From the NCBI GenBank assembly GCA_902630885.1, contig CACOWI010000002.1:62001-126000 (forward strand): a stretch of 64,000 nucleotides of DNA, in the 5' to 3' direction. Under the pieces are notes generated by a model. The model did no database searches. It saw nothing but the letters and a program-made list of their open reading frames with translations, and had not been told where the DNA came from. A program made the position numbers and the translations under genes. How positions within the stretch are numbered: position 1 is the first letter of the stretch; each line of letters begins with the position of its first letter. Below are positions 9,831 to 19,299 of the stretch, piece after piece. This stretch comes from an uncultured SAR86 cluster bacterium (GTDB lineage Bacteria; Pseudomonadota; Gammaproteobacteria; Magnimaribacterales; D2472).

Positions 9831-10400
9831 ATGGTAGTAAAAAAAGTAACTAAATCTAAAAAAAAGCCAGCAAAAAAAGTAGCTGCCAAATCTAGTGCAA
9901 AGAAAGTCGCATCAAAAAAAGTCTCAAAAATTAAAAAAACAACTCATTCAAAAGTAGCGAAAACTAGAATTACAGGAACTGTTGCTAACAATAAATCAAA
10001 AATTGCGCCATACAAGGCAAAGAAAAATGAAAAATACATGAGCGCTGCCATGAAAAGGCACTTTGTTGCTGTTCTACTTTTATGGAAAGAACATTTAAAA
10101 GAAGAAATGCAAAAAACTTTTGATCACCTAAAAACTAAGGGTGAAACATATGCTGATCCTGTAGATAGGGCCTCACAAGAGGAAGAATTTGCATTCGAAC
10201 TACGGACAAGGGATAGAGAGAGAAAGTTAACTAATAAAATTGCCATATCCATTGAGAAGATTAAACAAGATGATTATGGATGGTGTGAGTCTTGTGGTGA
10301 TGAGATTGGTATAAAAAGACTTGAAGCAAGGCCTACAGCTACTCATTGTATTCATTGTAAAACCTTAGATGAAATTAAAGAGAAACAACTCAGCGGGTAA
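9831..10400 (+). CDS. dksA: RNA polymerase-binding transcription factor DksA with a lysine-rich N-terminal tail
   Basis: Binds the RNA polymerase secondary channel and, with ppGpp, controls rRNA and amino-acid promoters. Residues from about 70 onward match DksA: the coiled-coil tip DPVDRAS keeps D109, D112 and A114 (the equivalents of E. coli D71, D74 and A76), and the zinc finger has CESCG and HCIHC. At 189 residues it is about 38 longer than E. coli DksA. The extra N-terminus (about residues 1-60) is almost all Lys, Ala, Ser and Thr, like a histone H1 tail. It stands before pcnB as in many gammaproteobacteria. No Shine-Dalgarno sequence is evident. Confidence 0.94.
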   Translation: MVVKKVTKSKKKPAKKVAAKSSAKKVASKKVSKIKKTTHSKVAKTRITGTVANNKSKIAPYKAKKNEKYMSAAMKRHFVAVLLLWKEHLKEEMQKTFDHLKTKGETYADPVDRASQEEEFAFELRTRDRERKLTNKIAISIEKIKQDDYGWCESCGDEIGIKRLEARPTATHCIHCKTLDEIKEKQLSG

Positions 10401-10427
10401 CGATAAAGCTATTATCAAAAATCTAGT

Positions 10428-11660
10428 TTGATAAATAATAAAAAAATAAGTAAATTTGCCATTTCCATTATTGAGGACCTTCAAAAGAATAAATTTCAAG
10501 GTTATCTAGTAGGCGGTTGTGTCAGAGATCTTTTGTGCGGCCTTAATCCAAAGGATTTTGATATAGCTACAGATGCAACACCAGAACAGGTTAGAAAAAT
10601 ATTCAAAGCTTCCAGAATAATTGGAAGAAGATTCAAATTAGTTCATGTATTTAATAGGTCAGAGCTTATTGAGGTAGCTACCTTTAGGTCTGGTGAAATA
10701 AGTAGCAATGACGGAGAGTTAGTCAAAGATCAATCTGGAAAAATAATTAGAGATAATATTTGGGGTAACCTTGATCAAGATACCTATAGACGAGATTTTA
10801 CAGTTAATGCTCTTTACTATTGTCCGAAAACTAAGAAGATCATCGGTCATAAAGATGGTATGCGAGATATTCATAAAAAAATTATTGTTTCAATAGGAGA
10901 CCCTAGGAAAAGATTTTCAGAAGATCCAGTAAGAAGTTTAAGAGCCATAAGATTTAGTAACAAACTTAAATTTAAAATAGACACAAAAATTAAAGATGCT
11001 ATTTATGAAAAAGGTCATCTTTTATCAAGTATTTCTAACGCAAGGATCTTTGATGAATTTTGCAAAATGTTTTTAAGTGGTATGGCAGAGAAAAACTTTA
11101 ATAAACTTAATTCATTTGGACTGAGTAAGTTTTTAATAACAACAGAGCCAGAACAAAATGAATTCACAAGGAAGTTGTTAACTGAATCATTAAGAAATAC
11201 AGACAAAAGACTAACAAATAATCAATCTGTAACTCCAGGATTCCTCTTAGCAGCGTTTTTGTGGCCACAGCTTATTGAAAAATGCTCTATGAAGGGAGAT
11301 ATTAATCTTAGAAAATTCTTTAGATCGATGGATCCAATATTAAGAAGTCAACAAAGAATTACTGCGATTCCAAGAAAATTTCATTCGTACATTAAAGATA
11401 TATGGGTTTTACAACTAAAGCTTCACAGTAGAATTGGTAAACAACCATATAAGACTCTCAAACATCCTAGATTTAGAGCAGCTTACGATTTTATGCTTAT
11501 AAGAGAAAAATCTTCAGGTGAAACAAAGAGTCTTGGAAAATGGTGGACTGATTTTCAAAAAAATGATGAAAACTTAAAAAAATCTCTGATCAGTTCACTT
11601 AAAGAAAAAAGCCAACACGAATCATTTAAAACATTTGGTTTCTCACAAGAGTTAAGATAA
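10428..11660 (+). CDS. pcnB: Poly(A) polymerase I
   Basis: Adds poly(A) tails to RNA 3' ends, marking them for decay. The 410 residues show the class II nucleotidyltransferase motif GGCVRDLL followed by DFD (D43 and D45 as metal ligands) and the tRNA-nucleotidyltransferase-like RRDFTVNALYY. PcnB-type features and position after dksA favour poly(A) polymerase over CCA-adding enzyme. The start is a TTG at 10428, the only one that keeps the full head domain. The E. coli protein is longer (about 465), with the difference at the basic C-terminus. folK, panB and panC, which often follow, are absent. Confidence 0.9.
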   Translation: MINNKKISKFAISIIEDLQKNKFQGYLVGGCVRDLLCGLNPKDFDIATDATPEQVRKIFKASRIIGRRFKLVHVFNRSELIEVATFRSGEISSNDGELVKDQSGKIIRDNIWGNLDQDTYRRDFTVNALYYCPKTKKIIGHKDGMRDIHKKIIVSIGDPRKRFSEDPVRSLRAIRFSNKLKFKIDTKIKDAIYEKGHLLSSISNARIFDEFCKMFLSGMAEKNFNKLNSFGLSKFLITTEPEQNEFTRKLLTESLRNTDKRLTNNQSVTPGFLLAAFLWPQLIEKCSMKGDINLRKFFRSMDPILRSQQRITAIPRKFHSYIKDIWVLQLKLHSRIGKQPYKTLKHPRFRAAYDFMLIREKSSGETKSLGKWWTDFQKNDENLKKSLISSLKEKSQHESFKTFGFSQELR

Positions 11661-11687
11661 TCTATATATTAAAAGATTATTAATTAG

Positions 11688-12353
11688 ATGAAGCCAGCTT
11701 TAGACGAAATACCTTTACCAAAATATATTGCTATAGAAGGGCCCATTGGTGTTGGTAAAACCACATTAGCAAATAAAATTGCAGAAACATTCAATTACGA
11801 TGCGTTTTTAGAACAACCTGCAGAAAATCCATTTCTTAAAAACTTTTACAGGAACCCAAGTCAATCAGCATTAGCCACTCAACTATTCTTTCTTTTTCAG
11901 AGGATGCAGCAAATTCAAGATTTAAAACAAAGAAGCTTATTTGAAAATGTTCGTGTTGCAGATTTTTTAATTGAAAAAGATAGATTGTTTGCGGAAGTAA
12001 CACTATCAAATGAAGAGATGAATCTATATGACAAGGTATATGAGCACATAACACTTGATGCCCCTACTCCAGATTTGGTCATATATTTACAGGCACCGAT
12101 TGAAATCTTGAAAGAAAGAATTACAAAAAGAGGCAATATAAATGAACAATACCTAACATTAGATTATCTTGAGAGATTGAATGATGCATACTCACGATTT
12201 TTTCTAGACTATAAAGCAGCCCCTTTATTAATAATTAATGCATCAGATATCAATCTTGAATCTAATGAAAATGATTATGAGGCACTCATTACAATGATAA
12301 TGTCTAATCCTAAAGGAAAGAATTTTGTAAATCCTCAACCTTCTATAATTTAG
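11688..12353 (+). CDS. Deoxynucleoside kinase (dGK/dAK/dCK family)
   Basis: Phosphorylates a deoxynucleoside to its monophosphate in nucleotide salvage. The 221 residues open with the P-loop GPIGVGKTT (18-26), followed by [20 protein letters not shown] and the EKDRLFA stretch that corresponds to the family's DR(S/Y) motif. The lid sequence RITKRGN is present. Which base is preferred cannot be read from sequence. In several gammaproteobacteria this gene accompanies folK after pcnB; here folK is gone and the kinase directly follows pcnB. Confidence 0.88.
   Translation: MKPALDEIPLPKYIAIEGPIGVGKTTLANKIAETFNYDAFLEQPAENPFLKNFYRNPSQSALATQLFFLFQRMQQIQDLKQRSLFENVRVADFLIEKDRLFAEVTLSNEEMNLYDKVYEHITLDAPTPDLVIYLQAPIEILKERITKRGNINEQYLTLDYLERLNDAYSRFFLDYKAAPLLIINASDINLESNENDYEALITMIMSNPKGKNFVNPQPSII
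12344..12349 (+). promoter_or_regulatory. -10 box at the end of the deoxynucleoside kinase gene, before acs
   Basis: A perfect TATAAT spans the last codons of the upstream gene and ends 8 bases before the acs ATG, with no Shine-Dalgarno sequence. It could start a separate, almost leaderless acs message. Inference only. Confidence 0.3.
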
Positions 12354-12357
12354 ATTT

Positions 12358-14280
12358 ATGACAAAAAATTCAATTCAAGCAAAAGCGTCCAATCCTCATA
12401 TTAAAGATCTTGATGAATATAAAAAGTTATATGAAGAATCAATCAACAACCCAACAGATTTTTTTAAAAAGATGGCTTTTGAAAACCTATCTTGGGTAAA
12501 AGATTTTGACGAGGTTCATAATGGTGAATTTGCAAATACGGAATGGTTTAAAGCTGGAAAAATAAATGTAAGCGAAAACTGTCTCGATAGACATCTCAAA
12601 GAAAGATCTGAAAAAACTGCTTTAATTTGGGAGGGAGATGAGCCTGGAGACTCTAAATCATATTCTTTCAAGGAATTGCATGAGGAAGTTTGCAAATTTT
12701 CAAATGTTCTAAAAAATCTTCAAATCTCTAGAGGATCTAGAGTTTGTATATACATGCCAATGATCCCAGAGGCTGCATTTGCGATGTTAGCTTGCACTAG
12801 GATTGGAGCTATTCATTCTGTTGTTTTTGGCGGTTTTTCACCAGAATCTTTAAAAGATAGAATTTTAGATGCTGATTGCGAGTTAGTAATCACTGCTGAT
12901 GAAGGTGTGAGAGGTGGAAAGAAAATTCCTTTAAAAGCGAATGTTGATGAAGCTCTAGAGAAATGTCCAAATGTGAAAAATATAATAGTTATCAAAAGGA
13001 CAGGAAATCAAATAAATTGGGTTGAGCATAGAGATTTATGGTACGAGGAACTATCTAAAGGCGTTGACCTAACTTGTGAGCCTGAACCAATGAACGCAGA
13101 AGATCCACTATTTATTCTTTATACATCTGGATCTACAGGAAAACCAAAAGGAGTACTCCACACTACGGCTGGATATCTGCTAGGTGCACATATGAGTTTC
13201 AAATATTTATTCGGTATAGATGAATCTGACGTATATTGGTGCACTGCTGATGTTGGTTGGATAACCGGACATACTTATATTTTGTATGGTCCCCTATCAA
13301 ATGGAACAACGACGATTATGTTTGAAGGAGTACCTACCTATCCTAGTTCATCAAGATGTTGGGAAGTATGCGATAAATATAATGTCAATGTTTTTTATAC
13401 AGCACCAACAGCTATAAGAGCTTTAATGTCTCAAGGAGACGAGCCTGTTCTAAAAACTAAAAGGGAGTCACTAAGAGTTCTTGGCACTGTGGGTGAGCCA
13501 ATTAATCCAGAAGCATGGGATTGGTATTATAAAGTAGTAGGAAATGGATCATGTGATGTTATTGATACCTGGTGGCAAACAGAAACAGGTTCTGTTTTGA
13601 TATCTCCAATATCTGGTATCACACCAGTAAAGCCCGGATCGGCTACATTACCTTTTTTTGGTGTAAAGCCAGCAATTTATGATGAGGAAGGTCAAGCGTT
13701 AGAAGGTGCTACCTCAGGTAATTTAGTTATCGAGTCTTCATGGCCAAGTCAAATCAGAAGTGTCTATGGAGATCACAAGAGAATGATATCAACTTACTTT
13801 GAGATATACGAAAATATTTATTTTACAGGTGATGGAGCTAGACGTGATGAAGATGGTTATTTTTGGATAACTGGCAGAGTCGATGATGTTTTAAATGTTT
13901 CTGGTCATAGGCTTGGAACTGCAGAAATTGAAAGTGCTTTAGTTCTTCATGATTCTGTCGCTGAAGCAGCAGTTGTAGGATTTCAACATCCAATTAAAGG
14001 ACAAGGTATTTATGCGTTTGTTACCTTAATGAGGGGTGAAAATTTTAATGAGGATCTTGAGAAAGAGCTTGTTAATTTTGTTTCAAAAGAAATTGGTCCC
14101 ATTGCCAAACCTGATCTTATTCAAAATGCTCCAGGTCTTCCAAAAACTAGATCTGGAAAAATTATGAGGAGGATTTTAAGAAAAATTGCTGAGGGTGATT
14201 TCGACAATCTTGGAGATACAACCACTCTTGCTGAACCAGCCGTTGTTGAATCTTTACTCGAAAACAGTAAAAAACTATGA
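12358..14280 (+). CDS. acs: Acetyl-CoA synthetase
   Basis: Activates acetate to acetyl-CoA via acetyl-AMP. The 640 residues match the AMP-forming family along their length: the phosphate loop [19 protein letters not shown], the hinge [13 protein letters not shown], and the C-terminal [11 protein letters not shown], whose lysine (about K601) is the acetylation-controlled catalytic residue. Full length for the family. It follows the deoxynucleoside kinase by 4 bases and overlaps the next small lipoprotein gene by 4 bases. Confidence 0.97.
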   Translation: MTKNSIQAKASNPHIKDLDEYKKLYEESINNPTDFFKKMAFENLSWVKDFDEVHNGEFANTEWFKAGKINVSENCLDRHLKERSEKTALIWEGDEPGDSKSYSFKELHEEVCKFSNVLKNLQISRGSRVCIYMPMIPEAAFAMLACTRIGAIHSVVFGGFSPESLKDRILDADCELVITADEGVRGGKKIPLKANVDEALEKCPNVKNIIVIKRTGNQINWVEHRDLWYEELSKGVDLTCEPEPMNAEDPLFILYTSGSTGKPKGVLHTTAGYLLGAHMSFKYLFGIDESDVYWCTADVGWITGHTYILYGPLSNGTTTIMFEGVPTYPSSSRCWEVCDKYNVNVFYTAPTAIRALMSQGDEPVLKTKRESLRVLGTVGEPINPEAWDWYYKVVGNGSCDVIDTWWQTETGSVLISPISGITPVKPGSATLPFFGVKPAIYDEEGQALEGATSGNLVIESSWPSQIRSVYGDHKRMISTYFEIYENIYFTGDGARRDEDGYFWITGRVDDVLNVSGHRLGTAEIESALVLHDSVAEAAVVGFQHPIKGQGIYAFVTLMRGENFNEDLEKELVNFVSKEIGPIAKPDLIQNAPGLPKTRSGKIMRRILRKIAEGDFDNLGDTTTLAEPAVVESLLENSKKL

Positions 14281-14600
14281 AAAGACTAATTCCAATTCTA
14301 ATTTTGTTTGGTTGTAATACTAATCAGAATTATGACAAATCAATGCTACCCACTGCTGATCCCTCATTATTAAGTAAAGTTAACTCAAGAGGATTGGTAA
14401 CATGTATGCAACTACCTGTTCCTCATCCGCCTGTGCCTTTTAATAAAGATCATAAAGTTCCACAAACTGAGGTTTATGATTCAAATGATTGTATAGATAA
14501 TGAAATGGCTAAAGTAGATTCAAAAAAAATTAATAGTGAAAGAAAAGAAAAGAAGGAATTTAATCTTGAAATTGAAATAGATGATCAAGACAAAGAGTAA
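14277..14600 (+). CDS. Small predicted lipoprotein, unknown function
   Basis: I do not recognise this 107-residue protein. It begins with a short hydrophobic signal ending in a lipobox (ILFGC, cysteine at residue 13), so it is probably a lipoprotein. The middle carries a proline-rich stretch (LPVPHPPVP) and two further cysteines that could pair; the tail is strongly charged (Lys/Glu/Asp). Its ATG overlaps the acs stop by 4 bases, which suggests translational coupling. It ends 16 bases inside the convergent MBL-fold gene. Confidence 0.6.
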   Translation: MKRLIPILILFGCNTNQNYDKSMLPTADPSLLSKVNSRGLVTCMQLPVPHPPVPFNKDHKVPQTEVYDSNDCIDNEMAKVDSKKINSERKEKKEFNLEIEIDDQDKE

Positions 14601-15385
14601 TTATTTTTATTTTTATTGAGATAGCCCTCGTCCTCAAGTTTAATTAAATGAGCTAACAAGCTCATCTTAGCAATAGGATGAAGCATTTCAGGCACATCAT
14701 CGTAAACTAACAATAATAATTCATCGATATTAGAGTTTTTTTTCTTTTCAACACATCTCATTACCTTAGATTCTCTTGATAGCCTATGTCTAATAATCGA
14801 TTGGATTGTCTTTAAAGGCTCCTCCATGAAGTTGCCATGTCCAGGAGCAAAATATTTAATATCATAATTTTCAAGTAACTTTAATGAGTCTATATACTCA
14901 GTCATGTTTCCATCTGGGGGAGCTATTACAACAGTAGATCCATCCATAATATGATCTCCAGTTAACAAACATTTGATATCTTTCATATAAAAACATAAAT
15001 GATTGGATGCATGTCCAGGCGTATGAATAGTTTCAAGCGAATACTCATTAGTTGAAATATTATCACCATGATTTAATACGGTATCAGGAATGAATGTTTC
15101 ATCTTCCCATTCAGAATCCCTATCAACCAATCTTCCAAACATTGGAATATTTAACTCTTTTGAAATTGGCAGTGCTGCTGGTGAGTGATCTTTATGAGTA
15201 TGTGTAACCAAAATTCTTTTAATCCTGTCTCCACCTGATAACAAAATTTTCTCTATATGCTCAGAATCATTTGGACCGGGGTCAATTAAGGTAATATCTT
15301 CATTCCCAATTAGATATGTATTAGTTCCATTTCCGGTGAAGACTCCCCCATTGTTTGCAGTAATTTTTTTTATAATCTTGTGCAT
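14585..15385 (-). CDS. MBL-fold metallohydrolase (LACTB2-like)
   Basis: Metallo-beta-lactamase-fold hydrolase of 266 residues. The metal motif THTHKDH (H62, H64, D66, H67) is followed by HTPGHASNHLCF, LLTGDH and APGHG, all in family order. A winged-helix-like C-terminal region (about 205-266) is typical of the LACTB2 branch. The stop codon of the upstream NUDIX gene shares a base with this start. Substrate unknown; a beta-lactamase role is unlikely. The pair with the NUDIX gene suggests a shared function on CoA-linked or nucleotide-linked compounds, but that is inference. Confidence 0.85.
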   Translation of the reverse strand: MHKIIKKITANNGGVFTGNGTNTYLIGNEDITLIDPGPNDSEHIEKILLSGGDRIKRILVTHTHKDHSPAALPISKELNIPMFGRLVDRDSEWEDETFIPDTVLNHGDNISTNEYSLETIHTPGHASNHLCFYMKDIKCLLTGDHIMDGSTVVIAPPDGNMTEYIDSLKLLENYDIKYFAPGHGNFMEEPLKTIQSIIRHRLSRESKVMRCVEKKKNSNIDELLLLVYDDVPEMLHPIAKMSLLAHLIKLEDEGYLNKNKNNYSLS

Positions 15386-16179
15386 TAGTGATTCTCGTAA
15401 CCTTCATCTCCCGGAAACAAAACATTCCATGTTCCATTTTCTTCTTTATAAAACTTGGGCAAAATAGGCTTAATATCATTTTTTGTAAGATTTTTTTGAT
15501 TCTCAAGCATGTCACTTGCCGAGTTAAAACCAGAACATAGTTTTAGATTTTCTGTTGTTGGTAAAATCATTTGCATATCGCCTTCCATTGCCTTTTTCAA
15601 AGCATCATTAGGATTTATCCATATGCTATCAGTTAACTCCATACCATCGTGCTGGACAATCTGGTTTTCTGGTAAATAAGCAATGAAAAATCTAGTATCA
15701 AAACGTTTTATTTCAAAGTCAGGAGTTATCCAGTGAGACAATGGAGCGATATTTTCAGTTGAAAGTATTAGCTCTTCCATCTTGCAAATCTCCATAAAAG
15801 ATATTTTTTTTTTAATTAGATCCCGTCTGTATTTGTGAAACTTTTTTTTGTCTTTACCTTCCAAATCAAGCATTTCGCCAGATTTCCTTTTTGCTAATAA
15901 TATCCCAACCTCTTCAAAGGTTTCTCGTATACATGCCACCCAATAACTTAACCCACTGTCATTTAAACCCAGAATTTCAGACGCACTAAGATCATTATGA
16001 CCATCACAATATGATTTCCAATCTTTACGGAGATCATCTTCATCAATTTTTCCACCAGGAAAAACATATAAATTTCCAAAAGGAGACTTTTTAGATCTTT
16101 TTACCATTAAGACTTCGATTCCCTCTTTTGAATCTTTCAAAATAAGAACAGTTGCAGCTGGAGTTAAATTTTTATTCAT
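15385..16179 (-). CDS. NUDIX hydrolase (NUDT19-like)
   Basis: Hydrolyses a nucleoside diphosphate linked to another group. The 264 residues contain a split NUDIX box: PGGKIDEDD near residue 42, then about 40 inserted residues before the catalytic helix CIRETFEEVGILLA. This interrupted form is characteristic of the NUDT19 branch, known in animals as CoA and acyl-CoA diphosphatases. It is the first gene of a two-gene unit with the MBL-fold hydrolase. A -10-like TATATC lies 8 bases upstream of its ATG on the minus strand. Confidence 0.85.
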   Translation of the reverse strand: MNKNLTPAATVLILKDSKEGIEVLMVKRSKKSPFGNLYVFPGGKIDEDDLRKDWKSYCDGHNDLSASEILGLNDSGLSYWVACIRETFEEVGILLAKRKSGEMLDLEGKDKKKFHKYRRDLIKKKISFMEICKMEELILSTENIAPLSHWITPDFEIKRFDTRFFIAYLPENQIVQHDGMELTDSIWINPNDALKKAMEGDMQMILPTTENLKLCSGFNSASDMLENQKNLTKNDIKPILPKFYKEENGTWNVLFPGDEGYENH

Positions 16180-16198
16180 ATATTCAATTGATATAGCT

Positions 16199-16204
16199 TA
16201 GAAT
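16199..16204 (+). promoter_or_regulatory. -10-like box before the alpha/beta hydrolase
   Basis: TAGAAT ends 7 bases upstream of the ATG at 16212, with no Shine-Dalgarno sequence. It fits the same near-leaderless spacing seen before putA, hemG and engB. Inference only. Confidence 0.3.
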
Positions 16205-16211
16205 ACTGCTT

Positions 16212-17102
16212 ATGAGAATAACTGACAATCTTATAAATGATATAGAAAATGCTCCTGATTGGTTTTTTGATGCTATTAATAAAGAGCCATCTGAATGTGT
16301 GATAGAAAATCAAAAAGGTGATCTATCTTATTCAAAGTGGAATTCTGATTCAGAAAATAAAAACCTTTTAATACTTATTCATGGAACAGGCGCACATAAA
16401 AGATGGTGGTATCCAATAGCTCCTCATTTTACTAAAAATGCTAATGTTATTGCTGTTGATCTTCCTGGTATGGGTGATTCTGGTTTTAGAGAAAAATACA
16501 GCATCAAAGATTTTGGTCAATGTATTATTTCAATTATTGAAAAAGAAAAATCAGATATGCTCATCGATAATGTCTTTATTGTTGGGCATTCACTTGGGGG
16601 TCAAGTTGCGGCATATGTTGCATCTGAGGAAAAAGAACTTGTTTCAAGCCTAATCATGATTGATACCTTTATAAGACCTCCTGACTGGGATCCTTCTCAA
16701 CATGAAGGTGGTCCATTAAGAATGATTAAATATTATCCGGATAAAAGTACTATATTAAAAAGATTTAGGCTTTTACCTGAACAAGAATGTCTCAACGATT
16801 GGTTTGTGAGATATATTTCAGAACACTCTGTTCGAAAAACTGAAGAGGGATGGCGATGGAAGTTTGATGATTCTATGTTTAATAGTCTTGAAAGATTATT
16901 CGGTTATCAATTTTCATTTGGATGTCCTGCTCTGTTTGTTCATGGTGCAAATAGTTTATTAATGTCAGGAAATATTCTTGGTAATATTAAAAAAATGTAT
17001 TCAGATATTATGGAATTTGAAGAAATTCCTGGTGCAGCTCATCATGTTCCACTAGATAAGCCCTTGGAAATCATTGATATAATTAAAAAACGTTTATTTT
17101 AA
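16212..17102 (+). CDS. Alpha/beta-hydrolase fold protein
   Basis: A 296-residue hydrolase or lyase of unknown substrate. The oxyanion region LIHGTGAHKRWW, the strand AVDLPGMGDS and the nucleophile elbow GHSLGG (serine in GHSLG) are clear, and the catalytic histidine is probably in GAAHHVPLDKP near the end. A lid region occupies about residues 150-230. No signal peptide is seen, so it is probably cytoplasmic. It precedes the membrane-propeller gene by 2 bases and may work with it. Confidence 0.82.
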   Translation: MRITDNLINDIENAPDWFFDAINKEPSECVIENQKGDLSYSKWNSDSENKNLLILIHGTGAHKRWWYPIAPHFTKNANVIAVDLPGMGDSGFREKYSIKDFGQCIISIIEKEKSDMLIDNVFIVGHSLGGQVAAYVASEEKELVSSLIMIDTFIRPPDWDPSQHEGGPLRMIKYYPDKSTILKRFRLLPEQECLNDWFVRYISEHSVRKTEEGWRWKFDDSMFNSLERLFGYQFSFGCPALFVHGANSLLMSGNILGNIKKMYSDIMEFEEIPGAAHHVPLDKPLEIIDIIKKRLF

Positions 17103-17104
17103 AT

Positions 17105-18478
17105 ATGAACTATTTTTATTTCTTCTTTTTTATTTTTTTAAGTATTTTGGTTTGGATTAAGCCATTTGCTGAATTTCTTAAAGATAAAATTATTTCAAGC
17201 AATAACATTTCTATTATTGCAGGCATAACAATAATAATTGGCTTGATCTGCATTTATATTCCATTAACTGATCAATATTGGTATGAAAGAATATGGAAAA
17301 TTGTAACTTTTTCTCTGGGGATAATACTTATCATAAGAGGTTTTGTTGCCTTACTCTTTTTTAATCAATTAAAAAAAGCGCTACCTTTTGTCTTTCGGCA
17401 TTATTTTAAATTTATGAGCGTTATTTCAATAATGTTTTTTGTATTAGCATTTTATACTGTTTCCTCTGACTATGTTGGACCTCAAAAAGATATAAGTAAT
17501 TGTAGTTCTGATAACAAATTGGAAGTGATCTGTAATTTTAAAAATCCTGAGGATATAGTGATAACGCCTGATAAAAAATTTCTGTTAATGTCAGAATTTG
17601 GAGGCATTAGTCCATATGAAGAACAAAAGTCAGGTTACTTTGCTTTACTAGATTTAAAAACAAAAACTAAAATCATTCCAAATATAACAATTGAAGAAAA
17701 TATTTGGGGTGATCCTAAATGTTCAAGAACAATTAATAAAAAGCATGGTCCTCATGGGATCGATTTAATTAAAAGAAATGATGGGCGCTATCAACTTGGT
17801 GTCATAAACCATTATCCAGATGAAACTATAGAAATGTTTGAAATGATAAAAAAGAAAGGTTCATGGGATATGGTTTGGAGAGGATGCATAGATGTTCCTT
17901 ATGAACTTTATTTTAATGATATAAGTTTGAGAAGAGATGGAAGCTTCTATGCTTCTCACATGTACGATAGGGATATAACTCTAAATAGATGGCTTTTTGT
18001 CTCAATAATAAAAACAAATACAGGATTTCTGGTTGAGTGGGCAGAAAACAAATTTAAAAAAGTTGAAGGTTCTGATGGAAGCGGCCCAAATGGCATCGCT
18101 TTGGATGAAGACTCAAATATTATTTATATTAACTATAACCAAGGTGATTCAATTACAAAATTCGATCTGTTATCTAATAAGAAGTTAAATAAAAAATTTA
18201 TTGAAGCGCCTGATAATCCATTTATAGATGGAGATGATATATGGGTAACCTCATTAGACTTTCAGCCTAATGATTTTGGTGAATGCGAATTTAAAGTAAG
18301 TTGTTCTCTGCCCTTTTCTATTTATAAGTTAGATAAAAATAATTTGGAAATAAAAGATAAATACTCATTTTCAAAAACTGTCTTTGGTCTTCCAACAGTT
18401 GCTGTTCCAATAAAGAATGAAGTATTTTTAGGATCATTTCATTCTGATAGATTAGGAATAATAAAAAAAATTAAATGA
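17105..18478 (+). CDS. Membrane protein with a C-terminal beta-propeller-like (SMP-30/arylesterase-type) domain
   Basis: I do not recognise an exact family. About residues 1-125 hold four hydrophobic segments, so the N-terminus is an inner-membrane domain. The remaining 330 residues look like a periplasmic propeller: the motifs KHGPHGIDLI and GPNGIALDEDSNIIYI resemble the metal-binding blades of SMP-30, gluconolactonase and paraoxonase families, and FGGISPYEEQ and LGSFHSDRLG resemble their blade ends. Five or so cysteines could form disulfides. It lies between the alpha/beta hydrolase (2-base gap) and the NAD(P)HX dehydratase (4-base overlap). Lactonase or arylesterase activity is a guess. 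Confidence 0.6.
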   Translation: MNYFYFFFFIFLSILVWIKPFAEFLKDKIISSNNISIIAGITIIIGLICIYIPLTDQYWYERIWKIVTFSLGIILIIRGFVALLFFNQLKKALPFVFRHYFKFMSVISIMFFVLAFYTVSSDYVGPQKDISNCSSDNKLEVICNFKNPEDIVITPDKKFLLMSEFGGISPYEEQKSGYFALLDLKTKTKIIPNITIEENIWGDPKCSRTINKKHGPHGIDLIKRNDGRYQLGVINHYPDETIEMFEMIKKKGSWDMVWRGCIDVPYELYFNDISLRRDGSFYASHMYDRDITLNRWLFVSIIKTNTGFLVEWAENKFKKVEGSDGSGPNGIALDEDSNIIYINYNQGDSITKFDLLSNKKLNKKFIEAPDNPFIDGDDIWVTSLDFQPNDFGECEFKVSCSLPFSIYKLDKNNLEIKDKYSFSKTVFGLPTVAVPIKNEVFLGSFHSDRLGIIKKIK

Positions 18479-19299
18479 TTAAAGAATTCGATTTTGATTC
18501 AATTGAAAAAAAGATTCCTAAAAGATCTAGAACTTCGCACAAGGGTGACTTTGGAAGAGTATTGGTTGTTGGTGGTTCTGAGGGGATGGGAGGCGCAGCA
18601 ATATTGTCATCTGAGGCAAGTTTATTTTGCGGTTCTGGATTAGTTCATCTAAAAACACATCCAATTAATGTTGAAGCAAGCCTAAAAAGAAATCCAGAGG
18701 TGATGGCTATTGGCACTGATATAGATTTTTCTATGCCTTCAAGCATTGACGTTTTGTTATGCGGTCCTGGATTAAAAAGTGATGAGTGGTCTGAGAATAT
18801 TTTTAATGCAGTTTTATTGGCAAAAGATGTTAAGACAATGATATTTGACGCAGGCGCGCTGCATCATATGAGTGAAACCAATTTTGAAATAAATGCAGAT
18901 GTGGTTCTTACTCCACACCCAGGTGAAGCTGCAAAGCTATTAGGCATTTCAAATAATGAAGTTCAAGAAGACAGAATTAATGCTGCGAAATCAATCTCAA
19001 ATAAATTCTCAGCTTATGTAATTCTTAAAGGCAAAGAGACGATTATTTGTTCTAATGATGATAAGGAATTATTTATATGTTCTGAAGGTGGGCCGGAGTT
19101 ATCTTCTGGAGGTACGGGTGATGTTCTTGCTGGAGTTCTATCGGCCTTAATAGCACAAAAAGTTGATATTATTGATGCATGCAAACTTTCTGTTGCTGTT
19201 CATGCAAGAGCAGGCGAAGTATTTAAAAATAAAATAGGTGAGATTGGTTTAAATGCGTCTTCATTAATACCAATCATCAGAGATTTAATTAATAAATGA
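18475..19299 (+). CDS. nnrD: ADP/ATP-dependent NAD(P)H-hydrate dehydratase (dehydratase domain only)
   Basis: Repairs hydrated NAD(P)H by dehydrating the S epimer. The 274 residues match only the C-terminal, ribokinase-like half of E. coli Nnr: GDFGRVLVVGGSEGMGGA at the start, LTPHPGEAAKLLG in the middle and the nucleotide motif GGTGDVLAGVL near the end. The epimerase (YjeF_N) domain that is normally fused in gammaproteobacteria is absent, so the epimerase must be elsewhere or missing. tsaE follows with a 4-base overlap, as in the E. coli nnr-tsaE-amiB order. Confidence 0.9.
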   Translation: MIKEFDFDSIEKKIPKRSRTSHKGDFGRVLVVGGSEGMGGAAILSSEASLFCGSGLVHLKTHPINVEASLKRNPEVMAIGTDIDFSMPSSIDVLLCGPGLKSDEWSENIFNAVLLAKDVKTMIFDAGALHHMSETNFEINADVVLTPHPGEAAKLLGISNNEVQEDRINAAKSISNKFSAYVILKGKETIICSNDDKELFICSEGGPELSSGGTGDVLAGVLSALIAQKVDIIDACKLSVAVHARAGEVFKNKIGEIGLNASSLIPIIRDLINK

